In this document: one piece after another, positions 42,482 through 51,891 of the stretch
How the letters are laid out: the number at the start of each line of letters is the position of its first letter
How positions within the stretch are numbered: the first letter of the stretch is position 1
Source: Flavobacterium aestivum
GTDB lineage: Bacteria; Bacteroidota; Bacteroidia; Flavobacteriales; Flavobacteriaceae
Assembly: GCF_026870175.2 (NCBI RefSeq)
Contig: NZ_CP113977.2
Coordinates: 1,488,001 to 1,552,000, forward strand
DNA: 64,000 nucleotides
Direction: 5' to 3'
Made by a program: the position numbers and the translations under genes
Notes under the pieces: model-generated
The model's database searches: none
The model's input: the letters and a program-made list of their open reading frames with translations, nothing else
Told to the model about the DNA's origin: nothing

Positions 42482-44899
42482 CTAGAGTATATTTTTCACC
42501 TGATTGTAGTCTATAAAATACTTCACGCTAATAGATAAAGCATGGCTCAAGTCATGATTGTTAAGTAGATTGGTGTAATTGTTTCCAAAATCTTTGTTTA
42601 TTAGATTGTCATATTTAGAGGCATTGCTTCGATACAAAATAGTCAGTTGGCTTCCCGGTGCGAACCACCAATTGTAAGATACATCTAAATTCCAGGTAAT
42701 AAGATTTTGGTCTTTGTGCTCAGTATAGTTGTCATAAGGAGTTAGTCTTCCGTTGTCTTGCAGTTGGAAGAAGCTTTTATTCTCGGTATACGACCAATAA
42801 TAACGAGCAGAAAGGTTGAAATTCATTTTGCTGCTCAAGGAATATTTTCCATTTAGGCTGTTGGTGTAATTAATGGCATTTCGGTTCGCATAGATTATGG
42901 TATTGGGAGCCAACTCATCATTATCTTTACTACTATCAACATAACCTTTGTTGTTGTTTTGACGGAAAAAGTTAAAATTATAATACAATGCTAAATGGTC
43001 GTTGAAACGATATCTCGGGCCAATAAAAAAGCCATATGACATTCTTTGAGGTTCATTCAATACAGCTATTGATGGATTGATGTCAATTGCGAATTTATTA
43101 TTGTAGTTTGTTGAAATAGAAAAGAAGCCTCCCAAACGTGAAGGATCAATGCTGTAACGACCTTCGGTTCTAGGTTCGTAGTAATTGTATACTTCGACTG
43201 GTCGATAATTGATTCCAAAACCTACGTAATGGTTCTTCTTGGTAGTTGAATTTACATTGAGATTAATTTCGTTAGATTGTAGTTTACCTGTCTCTTTTTG
43301 AAATTGAATATTGGAATTAATGTTTGTATTGAAGGAATTAAATATTTTGGTAGGGCTAAGAATCCTATAGCTGGTAAATCCATCAAAGCTGTAATAATTG
43401 GTTTCGAAAATGATTCCTAAATCATTGTTGTCAAAGTCTTTTGTAACGAGTTTTGAGCCTAAATTATAGCGAAATTTGCCACTCGTTTCTGCAAAACTGA
43501 TAGAGGTGTTAATTCCTTTTTTCTTTTCTTCAATGTCATTGACATAACTGTATTCTAAATTCCCAAATAAATTATAAGTGTTTTTGGTTGTGTTCAAATC
43601 CCATATCAAACCAGTGACATTACCGTCTCTAAAAGATCCATTTCGGGTAACATTTGTATTTATTAACGAAATAGAAGAATTTTTATGAAAGCGTTGGTCA
43701 AAAACCAAGACATTGTAATTCGTTAGCGGTTCTACTAAAACACGTCTTGTTTCTTGGGTGATTGTATCCTTAATAGTGGCGTAGGTTTTTTTAGTGATCG
43801 CATTTAGATACCCAATTCCCAAGCCTCCTTTGGTTCTTCCAGAAACTTTGGTGGCATTATAAAGATCTACACTGGTTGGGTCTTCGATTATCTTTTCATT
43901 AGTGTTTGTCTCTGGAGAGTAGGGAGGTGGTCCACCAATTCTTCTGGAATAGAAAAGATTTCCTTTGCTGAATAAATCCGTCCCTTCAGTAAAGAAACCT
44001 CTGTTTTCATTAAATTGTTGTTCGAACGGAGTTAGGTTTAAAATTCGGTCATCATATTTAGTTTGACCAAAATCAGGAATTAGCATAGCATCTAGTGTAA
44101 AGGCGTCGTTTATTCCGTATTTGATGTCCAAACCTCCTTTTAATTCGCCATAGGTTTTTTGCTCATCATTTGCATAGGTATAAAAAGATGCATACGGTAA
44201 GAAGAAAAGTCTTGTTGGTGGGGTTATATTTTCAATCCCTTCCAGGATTCCGTTTTGTTGAGTAAATGTCCCAATTTTAGAATCAATAAAATTCCAGGAG
44301 TATTTTTGACGATCACGTCTTATTTCTCTAAAAAAGTTTACTCCCCAGGTTTGTTTCTTTTCGCTCGAAAAACGAAGAGCAGCATAAGGAATACGCATTT
44401 CTACAGCCCAGCCAAAAGAGGTCATAAGTGTTTTACTATCCCATACAGAATCCCATGAATAGTCTTCTCCGTTACTATCAGTAGCCAAACAATCGGCTTG
44501 CCCATTTGGGGCATTTACAAAAAACTGAAAATTTTGTTGACCATCATTGTAGCCATTGATGAAGATTCCAAAAAAATCGGCTGCACCAAAATCATCCCTT
44601 GGGGTTATTTCCTTTAGTATCTTATTAGGCTCATTGTCGTAAAGTAAGGCGCCTATATAAATAGCTTCATTATCATATAAAACCCGAACTTCAGTTCTTT
44701 TGTTTTCTGGAATAGGTTTTCCGTTATCAGGTTGAAACATCACGAAATTGGTCGCAATAGGAACTGATTGCCAAATTACTTCGTCTAATTTGCCATCTAG
44801 GATTATCTTTTCTGAGGTGAATTTTGTTTGGAGTGTCTTTTTTTGGCTGAAGCCAAGAATGCATTGAAACAAAAAACAGACTAAGATTAAATTTTTCAT
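42482..44899 (-). CDS. DUF5916 outer-membrane protein with N-terminal CBM9-like domain
   Basis: 805 residues: signal peptide (MKNLILVCFLFQCILGFS), a carbohydrate-binding-module-9-like beta-sandwich (about 25-220, with ILDGKLDEVIWQSVPIATNFVMFQPDNG and WGVNFFREIRRDRQKYSWNFI), then a DUF5916 region of beta strands consistent with an outer-membrane barrel, ending in LSHALSISVKYFIDY (aromatic-rich end). No TonB box seen. Possibly a sugar- or surface-related protein. Large 419-base gap upstream. Confidence 0.85.
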   Translation of the reverse strand: MKNLILVCFLFQCILGFSQKKTLQTKFTSEKIILDGKLDEVIWQSVPIATNFVMFQPDNGKPIPENKRTEVRVLYDNEAIYIGALLYDNEPNKILKEITPRDDFGAADFFGIFINGYNDGQQNFQFFVNAPNGQADCLATDSNGEDYSWDSVWDSKTLMTSFGWAVEMRIPYAALRFSSEKKQTWGVNFFREIRRDRQKYSWNFIDSKIGTFTQQNGILEGIENITPPTRLFFLPYASFYTYANDEQKTYGELKGGLDIKYGINDAFTLDAMLIPDFGQTKYDDRILNLTPFEQQFNENRGFFTEGTDLFSKGNLFYSRRIGGPPPYSPETNTNEKIIEDPTSVDLYNATKVSGRTKGGLGIGYLNAITKKTYATIKDTITQETRRVLVEPLTNYNVLVFDQRFHKNSSISLINTNVTRNGSFRDGNVTGLIWDLNTTKNTYNLFGNLEYSYVNDIEEKKKGINTSISFAETSGKFRYNLGSKLVTKDFDNNDLGIIFETNYYSFDGFTSYRILSPTKIFNSFNTNINSNIQFQKETGKLQSNEINLNVNSTTKKNHYVGFGINYRPVEVYNYYEPRTEGRYSIDPSRLGGFFSISTNYNNKFAIDINPSIAVLNEPQRMSYGFFIGPRYRFNDHLALYYNFNFFRQNNNKGYVDSSKDNDELAPNTIIYANRNAINYTNSLNGKYSLSSKMNFNLSARYYWSYTENKSFFQLQDNGRLTPYDNYTEHKDQNLITWNLDVSYNWWFAPGSQLTILYRSNASKYDNLINKDFGNNYTNLLNNHDLSHALSISVKYFIDYNQVKNIL

Positions 44900-45318
44900 G
44901 GAGTGGTATATTGGTATAGTTTAATAGGTTGTGATAATAGACTGTTATATTTTGGTAATGTTACAGTAAATCTTCCTTTTTTGCGCAAAAATTTGCAAAA
45001 TATGATATTTTATTACTCACTCATACTTGTCTGTAGTCTTTTTAGTGTTATTTAATAGGAATGTATTTTGTTTTTTGTTGAATAAAATACGATATCATAA
45101 AATGCTGTAAACGAGGATATAAATAGTGTCTTTGTTTGAAATTGTTGAATATTTGATAAAAGAGTATATAATTTATTGTAAACTAGTTAAAGTTGATTAC
45201 TTTCGTAAAATGTCGATAAAGTGTTAAATTTAATCGACAAAAGGAGTTTGCGTTGCGTAAAAAGTTTTTTTATGTACATTTGCGAACATCAAAATACCAC
45301 ACAACTAACTGTTAAACA
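44900..45318. other. gene-free divergent promoter region
   Basis: 419 bases, AT-rich. Holds the promoter elements TTTG (45247) and TACATTTG (45275) for the L,D-transpeptidase gene, and CAAAATATG/CAAAAATTTGC near 44985-45005 on the other side. Nothing else recognised. Confidence 0.5.
45247..45282 (+). promoter_or_regulatory. Bacteroidota-type promoter of the L,D-transpeptidase gene
   Basis: TTTG at 45247-45250 and TACATTTG (TAnnTTTG) at 45275-45282, 24-base spacer. The ATG is 36 bases after the -7 element. Confidence 0.55.
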
Positions 45319-46044
45319 ATGATTTATAAATTTTTTCTTTCATCTATTTTTGTATTTTTTTCGTTCAATTCCACTGAAAAAGAAATAAAATCTCCTCTAT
45401 CAACTTCAAATAAAATTTCTTCTATAATTGCTGCTAAATCTAATTTTGATGCCAATATCGAAATGGTTTATAAGGCTCTTAATCCTAATAATTTTGAATT
45501 GCCAAAACAAGAAACTTTTGCAGAAGCTCTAAAAGGGTTTTATTTATTAAAAGAAAAAGGATTGATTAAGAAAGATATACTTACGTTGGTTGACTTTAGT
45601 TTATCCTCTAATGCTAAGCGTCTTTGGGTTATTGATTTAAAAACAAATGTAGTGTTGTTCCAGTCTTTGGTGGCACACGGAAGAAATACAGGTGAAGAAT
45701 TTGCAACGCGATTTTCTAATGCGGCATCGTCTTTCAAAAGTAGTTTGGGATTCTATGCAACAGGAGAGATTTATAATGGAAAGCATGGTCTTTCTCTTAA
45801 GTTAGACGGTTTAGAAAAAGGCGTAAATGATCACGCCAGAGAAAGAGCTGTTGTGGTTCATGGAGCTGATTATGTTTCGGATTCTTTTATAAGAGGAAAT
45901 AAAAGGTTAGGAAGAAGTCAAGGTTGTCCTGCAATTCCAGTTGAATTGGCAAGCGAAATCATCTCAGCTATTAAAGATAAATCGTGTCTGTATATCTATC
46001 ACCCTTCTATTGATCGCGAAAAAGAATCAAAGCTAATTTCTTAA
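45319..46044 (+). CDS. murein L,D-transpeptidase catalytic domain protein
   Basis: 241 residues with an N-terminal hydrophobic/signal segment. YkuD_2-type catalytic domain (from about 85): LWVIDLKTNVVLFQSLVAHGRNTG, VVVHGADY with His181 and SQGCPAIPVELA with the catalytic Cys203 matching the family (HG...SxGC). Probably cross-links or trims peptidoglycan in the periplasm. Single gene; convergent with a GNAT gene. Confidence 0.93.
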   Translation: MIYKFFLSSIFVFFSFNSTEKEIKSPLSTSNKISSIIAAKSNFDANIEMVYKALNPNNFELPKQETFAEALKGFYLLKEKGLIKKDILTLVDFSLSSNAKRLWVIDLKTNVVLFQSLVAHGRNTGEEFATRFSNAASSFKSSLGFYATGEIYNGKHGLSLKLDGLEKGVNDHARERAVVVHGADYVSDSFIRGNKRLGRSQGCPAIPVELASEIISAIKDKSCLYIYHPSIDREKESKLIS

Positions 46045-46045
46045 T

Positions 46046-46489
46046 TTAATCTATTAGGTTTTTAGACATTAGACTATGTTCACCTACTTCTTTTATTTCA
46101 AACGGAAGTCCAATTTTATGAAAGCCTAATTTTTCATAAAAGCCCACAGCTGATGTTCTGGCATTAAACCAAATTAAATCGACATGGATTTCTTTGCAAT
46201 AATCCTCGCAAAATAAAACGAGCTTGGCACCAATGCCTTTCTTTTGGAACTGATCTAACACAGCCATTCCTCGAATTTGATATTGGTTTGATGATGAAAA
46301 GTTATCGTTGTTTTTTTTATACAATGAAATGATACCTGCTAATTCAGTATCTATAAAAAAACCAAAATGTTGTGTTGATTTTAATTCATCACCGTCAAAT
46401 TGACAACTGGATAATGGTTTTCCTTTACGAAGGACGGGTTGTCTAACAGAATAGGTCTCTAAAGCGGTGATTTTTTTGATATTTTGCAT
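46046..46489 (-). CDS. GNAT family N-acetyltransferase
   Basis: 147 residues from the Met of MQNIKKITALET; a longer frame reaches a TTG at 46573 but its extra segment is low-complexity and unlike the family. Visible GNAT core: FGFFIDTELAGIISLYKK, IRGMAVLDQFQKKGIGAKLVLFCEDYCKE (acetyl-CoA loop) and WFNARTSAVGFYEKLGFHKIG. Substrate unknown. ElaA-like in layout. Confidence 0.85.
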   Translation of the reverse strand: MQNIKKITALETYSVRQPVLRKGKPLSSCQFDGDELKSTQHFGFFIDTELAGIISLYKKNNDNFSSSNQYQIRGMAVLDQFQKKGIGAKLVLFCEDYCKEIHVDLIWFNARTSAVGFYEKLGFHKIGLPFEIKEVGEHSLMSKNLID

Positions 46490-46579
46490 GAGGATGAAAA
46501 AAAAATAAAAGTATAACAATTTAGTTTTAAAATGGTTGCGACGAATAATGTTTTTTTTGAGTTTTTTTTTCAAAAAAAA

Positions 46580-46612
46580 TTTGCAAATAACTGTTTTTAT
46601 TAACTATCTTTG
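46580..46612 (+). promoter_or_regulatory. promoter of the tRNA-Gly pair
   Basis: TTTG at 46580-46583 and TATCTTTG (TAnnTTTG) at 46605-46612, 21-base spacer, ending 11 bases before the first tRNA. This is the best promoter match in the window. Confidence 0.75.
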
Positions 46613-46623
46613 CACCCAGTAAT

Positions 46624-46696
<73 letters not shown>

Positions 46697-46738
46697 CTAA
46701 GTCAATTTGATTTTAAGGGTTAAATTTTAATGATTAAT

Positions 46739-46811
<73 letters not shown>

Positions 46812-46812
46812 C

Positions 46813-46846
46813 CAAAGCCTCAAACTTTGTTTGAGGCTTTTTTTTA
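46813..46846 (+). terminator. terminator after the tRNA-Gly pair
   Basis: AAAGCCTCAAAC and GTTTGAGGCTTTTTTTT form a 12-bp stem with T run. Confidence 0.88.
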
Positions 46847-46863
46847 TCCAAAAAATAAAAAAA

Positions 46864-47100
46864 ATAGACTGATCAAGGATCAGTCCTAAATAGTGAGTCG
46901 GATATTTCTTTGCTTGTTTGTGATATATATTCTTTACAATCTTTTGAAATGCAGTTTCGTCAGTTTCTAAGATAGAAATTTGAATAAGTTCTTCAATTTC
47001 GTTATTTGAAAATTCCCAATTTAGTTTCTTATTAATTCTTTCGTATATAAGATCAGTATAACATAGTTTGTCTAAGAATTTCTTTCTGACAATTTTCCAT
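46864..47100 (-). pseudogene. frameshifted relic of a DUF3781 family gene
   Basis: Reading the minus strand from an ATG at 47100, the protein CYTDLIYERINKKLNWEF and EIEELIQISILETDETAFQK follow the consensus of DUF3781 (a short bacterial family with CYTDLIYERINKKL and ETDEKxFxKxGKN). The ATG is one base out of frame with this run, and after ETDETAFQK the family end (NYIS..NIRLT..FRIITVD) continues only in pieces in the other two frames. At least three frame changes or deletions. Not annotated as a gene by length; no intact start-to-stop frame. Identification is by remembered family consensus, moderately sure. Confidence 0.55.
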
Positions 47101-47163
47101 TATTGTTATTGTGCTAATATTTTTTATAATCTTATATTCTGCTTCTTCTAAAAATAGCAGCTA

Positions 47164-47880
47164 TCAGTCATCTTTATTTCTTGAAATAAAATTTCCTGCG
47201 ATATGATTATTGTATATCACATCTTTCAAATTTCGGGAAATTGGAATTTTATTATTCCCAATTTCCAATGTATTACCTTCTATTGCCTGAATATGTTCAG
47301 TATTCACAATAAAAGAGCGATGAGTTTGAAAAAAAATGTCAGATGGAAGATTATCAGTCATCATTTTCATCGTACAGTAAACCATTTCTTTTGAAGAAGT
47401 AGTATGAATCACAACATAATTTTCCATGCTTTCTATAAAAAGAATATCTTTCAGCATTATTTTTTTTGTTTTCTTATCTGCTTTGATAAAGATGTGGTCC
47501 CGATTTACAGTTTTAAGTTCCTTTTCGTGGTGATCGTATAATTTATTAACCGATTTTAAAAAACGATCATAAGAAACTGGTTTTAAAAGATAATCAAATA
47601 CGTTCAGTTCATACCCTTTTAGAGCATATTGTTCATAGGCTGATACGATAATGATTTTAGGAAGATTTACTGCAGATGCCAAAAATTCCATACCGGTTAA
47701 TCCCGGCATTTCAACATCCAGAAATATGACATCTACAGATTCTTTCTTTAGAAGACTGTTTAACTCAATTGCAGTTTCACATTCGCCTGTTATTGAAAGA
47801 AAATCTGTTTTTTCAATATATCCTCTAATTCCTTTGCGAGCTAGAGGTTCATCATCTGTAATAATACATTTTAACTTCAT
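47164..47880 (-). CDS. LytTR family response regulator
   Basis: 238 residues: receiver (ITDDEPLARKG, Asp55 in IFLDVEMPGLTG, Lys in YLLKPV) and LytTR domain (HIFIKADKKTKKIMLKDILFIESMENY, FQTHRSFIVNTEHIQAIEGNTLEIG). Pairs with the LytS-type kinase at 48.1-49.2 kb. Intact, unlike its neighbours on both sides. Similar in type to, but clearly different from, the regulator at 20.7 kb. Confidence 0.93.
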   Translation of the reverse strand: MKLKCIITDDEPLARKGIRGYIEKTDFLSITGECETAIELNSLLKKESVDVIFLDVEMPGLTGMEFLASAVNLPKIIIVSAYEQYALKGYELNVFDYLLKPVSYDRFLKSVNKLYDHHEKELKTVNRDHIFIKADKKTKKIMLKDILFIESMENYVVIHTTSSKEMVYCTMKMMTDNLPSDIFFQTHRSFIVNTEHIQAIEGNTLEIGNNKIPISRNLKDVIYNNHIAGNFISRNKDD

Positions 47881-47951
47881 ATCTTTTTATTCTCTAAACA
47901 AGTCCAATATTTTAAAAAATCTATTCCTCATTTTGCATTTGAGTCAATAAC

Positions 47952-48128
47952 TTAAATTTCGATATCATAAATCATATCATATAAATCGAAATCTTTTGCC
48001 CAATAATCTTTTCGAATTTCTTTTAGTACAAATCCGTTTTTCTGATAAAAGATGTAAGTGTGCTGAGATGTTCTCAAAGCAATCTTTTCAACCGTTGTTA
48101 CTGATTTAAAAAAAATCAATTCTATACT
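47952..48128 (-). pseudogene. 3' remnant of a GNAT acetyltransferase gene
   Basis: The minus strand holds an open stretch of 58 codons ending TAA at 47952, with ALRTSQHTYIFYQKNGF and LKEIRKDYWAKDFDLYDM, which match the C-terminal part of GNAT proteins (Tyr/Phe-rich beta-bulge after the acetyl-CoA loop). An upstream stop (TGA at 48131-48129) and lack of an ATG show that the first two thirds of the gene are missing. Between the LytTR and LytS genes. Confidence 0.6.
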
Positions 48129-48147
48129 TCAATAATTTTATTTCGTA

Positions 48148-49176
48148 TTATTTAATTGGTAAAAGAAGCGTCGCTTTAAAAAAAAACTCACCAGCATGTG
48201 TGCGTAACTGATGTTTTTCAGGATAAAGCAAATCTAGTCTTCGTTTTAAGTTATTGAGTCCGATACCGCTGTCTTTTATATCTGAAGAAACGAATGTATC
48301 TGAAACTGAGTTTGTCAATTCGAAATATATTTGATCTTCTTTAAGTTTCAATATAAAATATATCTGATACAATCCTCCCACATATTTAAATGCATTTTCT
48401 AAAAGTGGCTGAAATAGTAACGGATGTATCCGCTGTTCTTTCAAAGTATTGTCAATATCCACATTTACTGTTAATTTATCTGTTTTTCTGAGTTGTTGAA
48501 AAGCAATATAAGAACGCAAATAATTTATTTCTTGATGAAATGCCACTTCCTGATTTACATCATAAAGCTGATAACGTAGTAATTCAGATAAATATTCAAT
48601 ACTTTTTTTTGCCTCTGTATTATTCTCATCAACCTGAAAATAAATAGTATTCAGGGCATTAAAAAGAAAATGTGGATGGTATTGAGCCTTCAGAAATTCA
48701 AGTTCGGCTTCATTTTTTTCTGCTTTTAATTTTTCGAGTGCCAGATTTTTTTCATTTACATTTTTCTCTGTAATAGTGTTGCGAATCAGTGTATAAAAAA
48801 TAAGCAGTAACGGTAGATAGATTGCGTTAATCAGCATATAATCTATCCAACCGGAACCCATCAACAGCACACCTATCGCCTGCCCGCCTATCAGTAAAAG
48901 GTTCATACAGATAATCAATTCCGCAAGAACAAAAATATAATCTCTTCCGATCCGATTAACTTCACATTTTCTGAGAAGTTTTTGCCCCCATACAAAATTA
49001 TATACATAACACATAAAAATAGAAAGAGTCAATGCTACTGCATGAAGTTTCATGTCTCCTCCCCAGAAAATGCCCTGATGCGTGAAATCAGTGACAGCTC
49101 TCAGTACATTATACATCAGCGTTCCCCAAACGGCGGGATAAATCCATTCAATTGCTATTTTTTTACTTTTACTCAT
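48148..49176 (-). CDS. LytS/YehU-type sensor histidine kinase
   Basis: 342 residues. Four TM helices in the first 150 residues, linker helix (NEKNLALEKLKAEKNEAELE), His_kinase with LKAQYHPHFLFNALNTIYF, and HATPase (PLLFQPLLENAFKYV N box, GIGLNNLKRRLDLLYP G box). Overlaps or adjoins the broken beta-barrel gene upstream. In other Bacteroidota such kinase/LytTR pairs are often next to an outer-membrane beta-barrel receptor of this type, so the three were probably once a unit. Confidence 0.9.
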   Translation of the reverse strand: MSKSKKIAIEWIYPAVWGTLMYNVLRAVTDFTHQGIFWGGDMKLHAVALTLSIFMCYVYNFVWGQKLLRKCEVNRIGRDYIFVLAELIICMNLLLIGGQAIGVLLMGSGWIDYMLINAIYLPLLLIFYTLIRNTITEKNVNEKNLALEKLKAEKNEAELEFLKAQYHPHFLFNALNTIYFQVDENNTEAKKSIEYLSELLRYQLYDVNQEVAFHQEINYLRSYIAFQQLRKTDKLTVNVDIDNTLKEQRIHPLLFQPLLENAFKYVGGLYQIYFILKLKEDQIYFELTNSVSDTFVSSDIKDSGIGLNNLKRRLDLLYPEKHQLRTHAGEFFFKATLLLPIK

Positions 49177-50113
49177 TTTACGGGTTCTAATTTACTAATT
49201 GATATGCTTACTTTCTTCCATGTTTTCAATTTTTCGCATTGCTTTTGAAGAACTTCCAGAATCTGTGACTTTAACAAGCCATGAGCTTCCAGATTATTTA
49301 CCAGTTCCGGTCTCAAAGCTGTGTTCCCCTTTCCTGAAGATAACGATCGTTAACTTCAGTAAAAGGATTAAGATCTCTGTAATTTGGACGAACAATGCGT
49401 CTTCGATATTGAAATGTCAGAGTATGTTTATCTTTTGCCGAGAAAGTTGGAAAAAGCTGTTCATAATTCCTAACAGGTGTCGAATTCCGAATTCCAGCAA
49501 TGTAGCGTGCTTCGGTATCTGTTAATTCTAAACGGAGTCCTGCTTCGGTAGAAAAACGTTCTGACCATTTCTGACCCATCTGGAGATAGCCTGTCAATAT
49601 ATTTTCTTTATAAAAAACTGCTGTTTAGTTTTTCATCCTCAATCCATTCGCCTGACTGCAGTGAATTATACAATGCACCATTGTCAATAGCAATTGACAA
49701 GTATTTGATGCCTGAATGAAATATAGATTTATCTGAGATGTCATAGCCGATATTAGACTGCAGATTCGTGATTTTGATATTTTCTCCCATTTTTTTTCCC
49801 ATTTTTCCCTGAAGTTCATCTTCAGAATCTGGATTTGACGATTGATCCAGTTTACTTGTCTGTTCCAATCATAACCAATCAGTGAAAACAATAATTTATA
49901 ATTGCCCTTTTTTATGTTTTGTATTGTATAACTTCCATCCAAATCTGTTTGGGAACCTGTTAGATAACTTGAGCCCTCTTTGAGAACTATAATGGTTACA
50001 CTCGTAAGAGGCTTTTGATAATAAGTCGTTTTCCCAGAAATGTTTTTCTGGGCCTGCAGTCCTAGTGACATTATGAATAGTACTGCATGCATAATGATTT
50101 TTTTTGCTTTCAT
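49177..50113 (-). pseudogene. degenerate outer-membrane beta-barrel (TonB-receptor-like) gene
   Basis: Pieces in three frames, in order on the minus strand: signal peptide and carboxypeptidase-regulatory-like domain (MKAKKIIMHAVLFIMSLG.., SVTIIVLKEGSSYLTGSQTD, to about 49870), mid-barrel strands in another frame (TSKLDQSSNPDSEDEL, NIGYDISDKSIFHSGIKY), then after a slip in a T run near 49615 late-barrel strands (GYLQMGQKWSERFSTEAG, TLTFQYRRRIVRPNYRDLNPF, ERGNTALRPEL). The plug domain and several hundred barrel codons are absent, and the end carries an unrelated tail. Intact members of this OMP_b-brl type are about 780-900 residues. Confidence 0.85.
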
Positions 50114-50912
50114 TTTTATTTTATATTATATTAATGAAGGCAAAACTATTAGGACAATAGTCATTGAAGAAATTTTCTTGACCAATAGTCAGAATCTGCT
50201 GATAAATTGTAAAAATCATGCTGGGTTTAAAGAAATGTTAGAACAATCGCATTCAGATATAAAAACTTTTAGACAAAAAGGCGTGAAATAAAAGATTCTT
50301 TAATACAGTTGCCTTGATAAACAATAAGGCAGCTTTTTTCTGCTTGATATCATTCTGGCCACAGCTGATATAACCACGATGATAATTGATGCTTACATAG
50401 AAAAAGACAGTAGGGCATTTATGGGAGGGTTTTCAAGATAGGAATATTTTTTACATTTATTGGTCAGCGGTTACCATTTTGCCGATCTTAGTATATTATT
50501 AACTATAAAAGTAAGTCTCGAAAAAAACAAACTAACATTAGCAGACGATTTCAATACTGTCAGTAGTTTTAGTCTTTCAAAACTACCGCTATAATCATAT
50601 TACCAGGAGCTGTTCTAATATAGATTGACTTTATTTATCATAACTAAATTTTAATGCTGATATTTTTTGAACAATAATTTAAATTTACTTGTATAATTTG
50701 ATTTCTATATATCCAAAATTAACTACTGAAAATTATATGCTCAAATCAGTTTTCTGAAAATTTTAGGCTGATTAATTTAACATTTGACCTCTGCGATACA
50801 TACAAATAGCTCACGAATCAAAATGCAGAATAATTGTCTTGCAAATTCACTTGAAAATATGCCAATTTCTTCAAAGCTTGCATAAAATGGTTTGTAAATT
50901 GTTCAGTAATGG
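50114..50912. other. long gene-free stretch with a decayed coding trace
   Basis: About 800 bases without an intact gene. On the plus strand, 50330-50611 shows protein-like reading with stops in frame, including IILATADITTMIIDAYIE, FADLSILLTIKVSLEKNK and ADDFNTVSSFSLSKL. I cannot assign a family. 50200-50290 also has a readable tail (MLEQSHSDIKTFRQKG). Base composition and multiple stops fit a degenerating segment. No tRNA, hairpin or transposase seen. Confidence 0.45.
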
Positions 50913-50960
50913 GGCATAAAAAAAGTGCTAAATCTTTTGATTTAGCACTTTTTTTATGCC
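50913..50960. terminator. strong symmetric hairpin downstream of pepE
   Basis: GGCATAAAAAAAGTGCTAAATC and GATTTAGCACTTTTTTTATGCC are perfect 22-base complements around a 4-base loop. The long stem with A and T runs can terminate in both directions; nearest gene end is pepE at 51032 on the minus strand. Confidence 0.75.
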
Positions 50961-51031
50961 TATTTGCCACTGATTTACAGACTTTATTTGTTTGAGAGTT
51001 ATGACTTAACTCCTTAATGGTTTTTGTTTTT

Positions 51032-51739
51032 TTATTTCAAGTCGCTTAAATTAGTGCCGCTAGCAACTTCTTCCGGTTGTTGGTTTTGTTTAAACACTCT
51101 GGCGCTTAAATCTCCTTTTAGAATAATAGAGTCTCCTTTTACATCTAACCAGCTTCCTTCTCTTAATCCTAAAACCGGCAAAGAATTGAAAGTGTGAAAT
51201 TCTTTTATTCTTGTTTCTCTGGTTTCTCCCATATGTTTTGATTGAGTGTCTGGATCTAAATAATGTGCATTTAAATTAAATGGGATTAATCCTAAAGTCT
51301 GAAAACTAGGAGGGTAAACAATTGGCATGTCATTAGTAGTTTGCATGGTTAGTCCGCAAATATTACTTCCTGCGCTGGTCCCTAGATAAGGAGTTCCAGC
51401 TTTAACAGTTTCTGCCAAAACATCCATGACTTTATTTTTATACAATTGGGAAACTAGTAAAAAAGTATTTCCGCCACCTGTAAAAATTCCTTCAGCTTTT
51501 TGGATGGCTTCTACTGGATTTTCGAATTCATGAAGTCCTTTGATTGTTTTGTTTATTTTGGCGAAAGCCAAAGCAGCTTTGGCAGTGTATTCGTCATGAG
51601 TAATACCGCTGGGTCTTGAAAAAGGTATAAAAAGGATTTCTTTACAATCTTTAAAATGCAAACTTAATTCAGGTAATAAATATTCTAGATACTCACCTCC
51701 GTGAAGAGTTGAGGTGCTGGCAATAATACAATTTTTCAT
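51032..51739 (-). CDS. pepE: dipeptidase E (alpha-aspartyl dipeptidase)
   Basis: Peptidase family S51 enzyme cleaving Asp-X dipeptides in the cytoplasm. 235 residues. Visible: EILFIPFSRPSG, GIFTGGGNTFLL, and PYLGTSAGSNICG with the nucleophile Ser122 (matching Ser120 of E. coli PepE), then NAHYLDPDTQSKHMGETRETRI with the His. ATG at 51739. Single gene. Confidence 0.94.
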   Translation of the reverse strand: MKNCIIASTSTLHGGEYLEYLLPELSLHFKDCKEILFIPFSRPSGITHDEYTAKAALAFAKINKTIKGLHEFENPVEAIQKAEGIFTGGGNTFLLVSQLYKNKVMDVLAETVKAGTPYLGTSAGSNICGLTMQTTNDMPIVYPPSFQTLGLIPFNLNAHYLDPDTQSKHMGETRETRIKEFHTFNSLPVLGLREGSWLDVKGDSIILKGDLSARVFKQNQQPEEVASGTNLSDLK

Positions 51740-51846
51740 TTTTATTTAGATAAAAGTAGTTTGCGTAAAGATATAAAAATGAAAATCTTGAAAGGGTGAA
51801 GGTCAGCTATTAATTAACAATTATTTATTAAAGCATTAGTAATTAA

Positions 51847-51878
51847 TTTGGAGGCTATTGGGATACTTTTACATTTTG
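51847..51878 (+). promoter_or_regulatory. candidate promoter of the paralogue run
   Basis: TTTG at 51847-51850, then TACATTTTG at 51870-51878 (one T more than TAnnTTTG), 19-base spacer. It lies 14 bases before the ATG at 51892 and could serve all genes from there to 54 or 55 kb. Confidence 0.5.
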
Positions 51879-51891
51879 CAAATGAGAGATC

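Noticed and set aside
50040..50291. 83-codon plus-strand frame over the receptor relic
   Set aside because: Its first half is the complement of the receptor's signal peptide region; only the tail looks protein-like and has no start.
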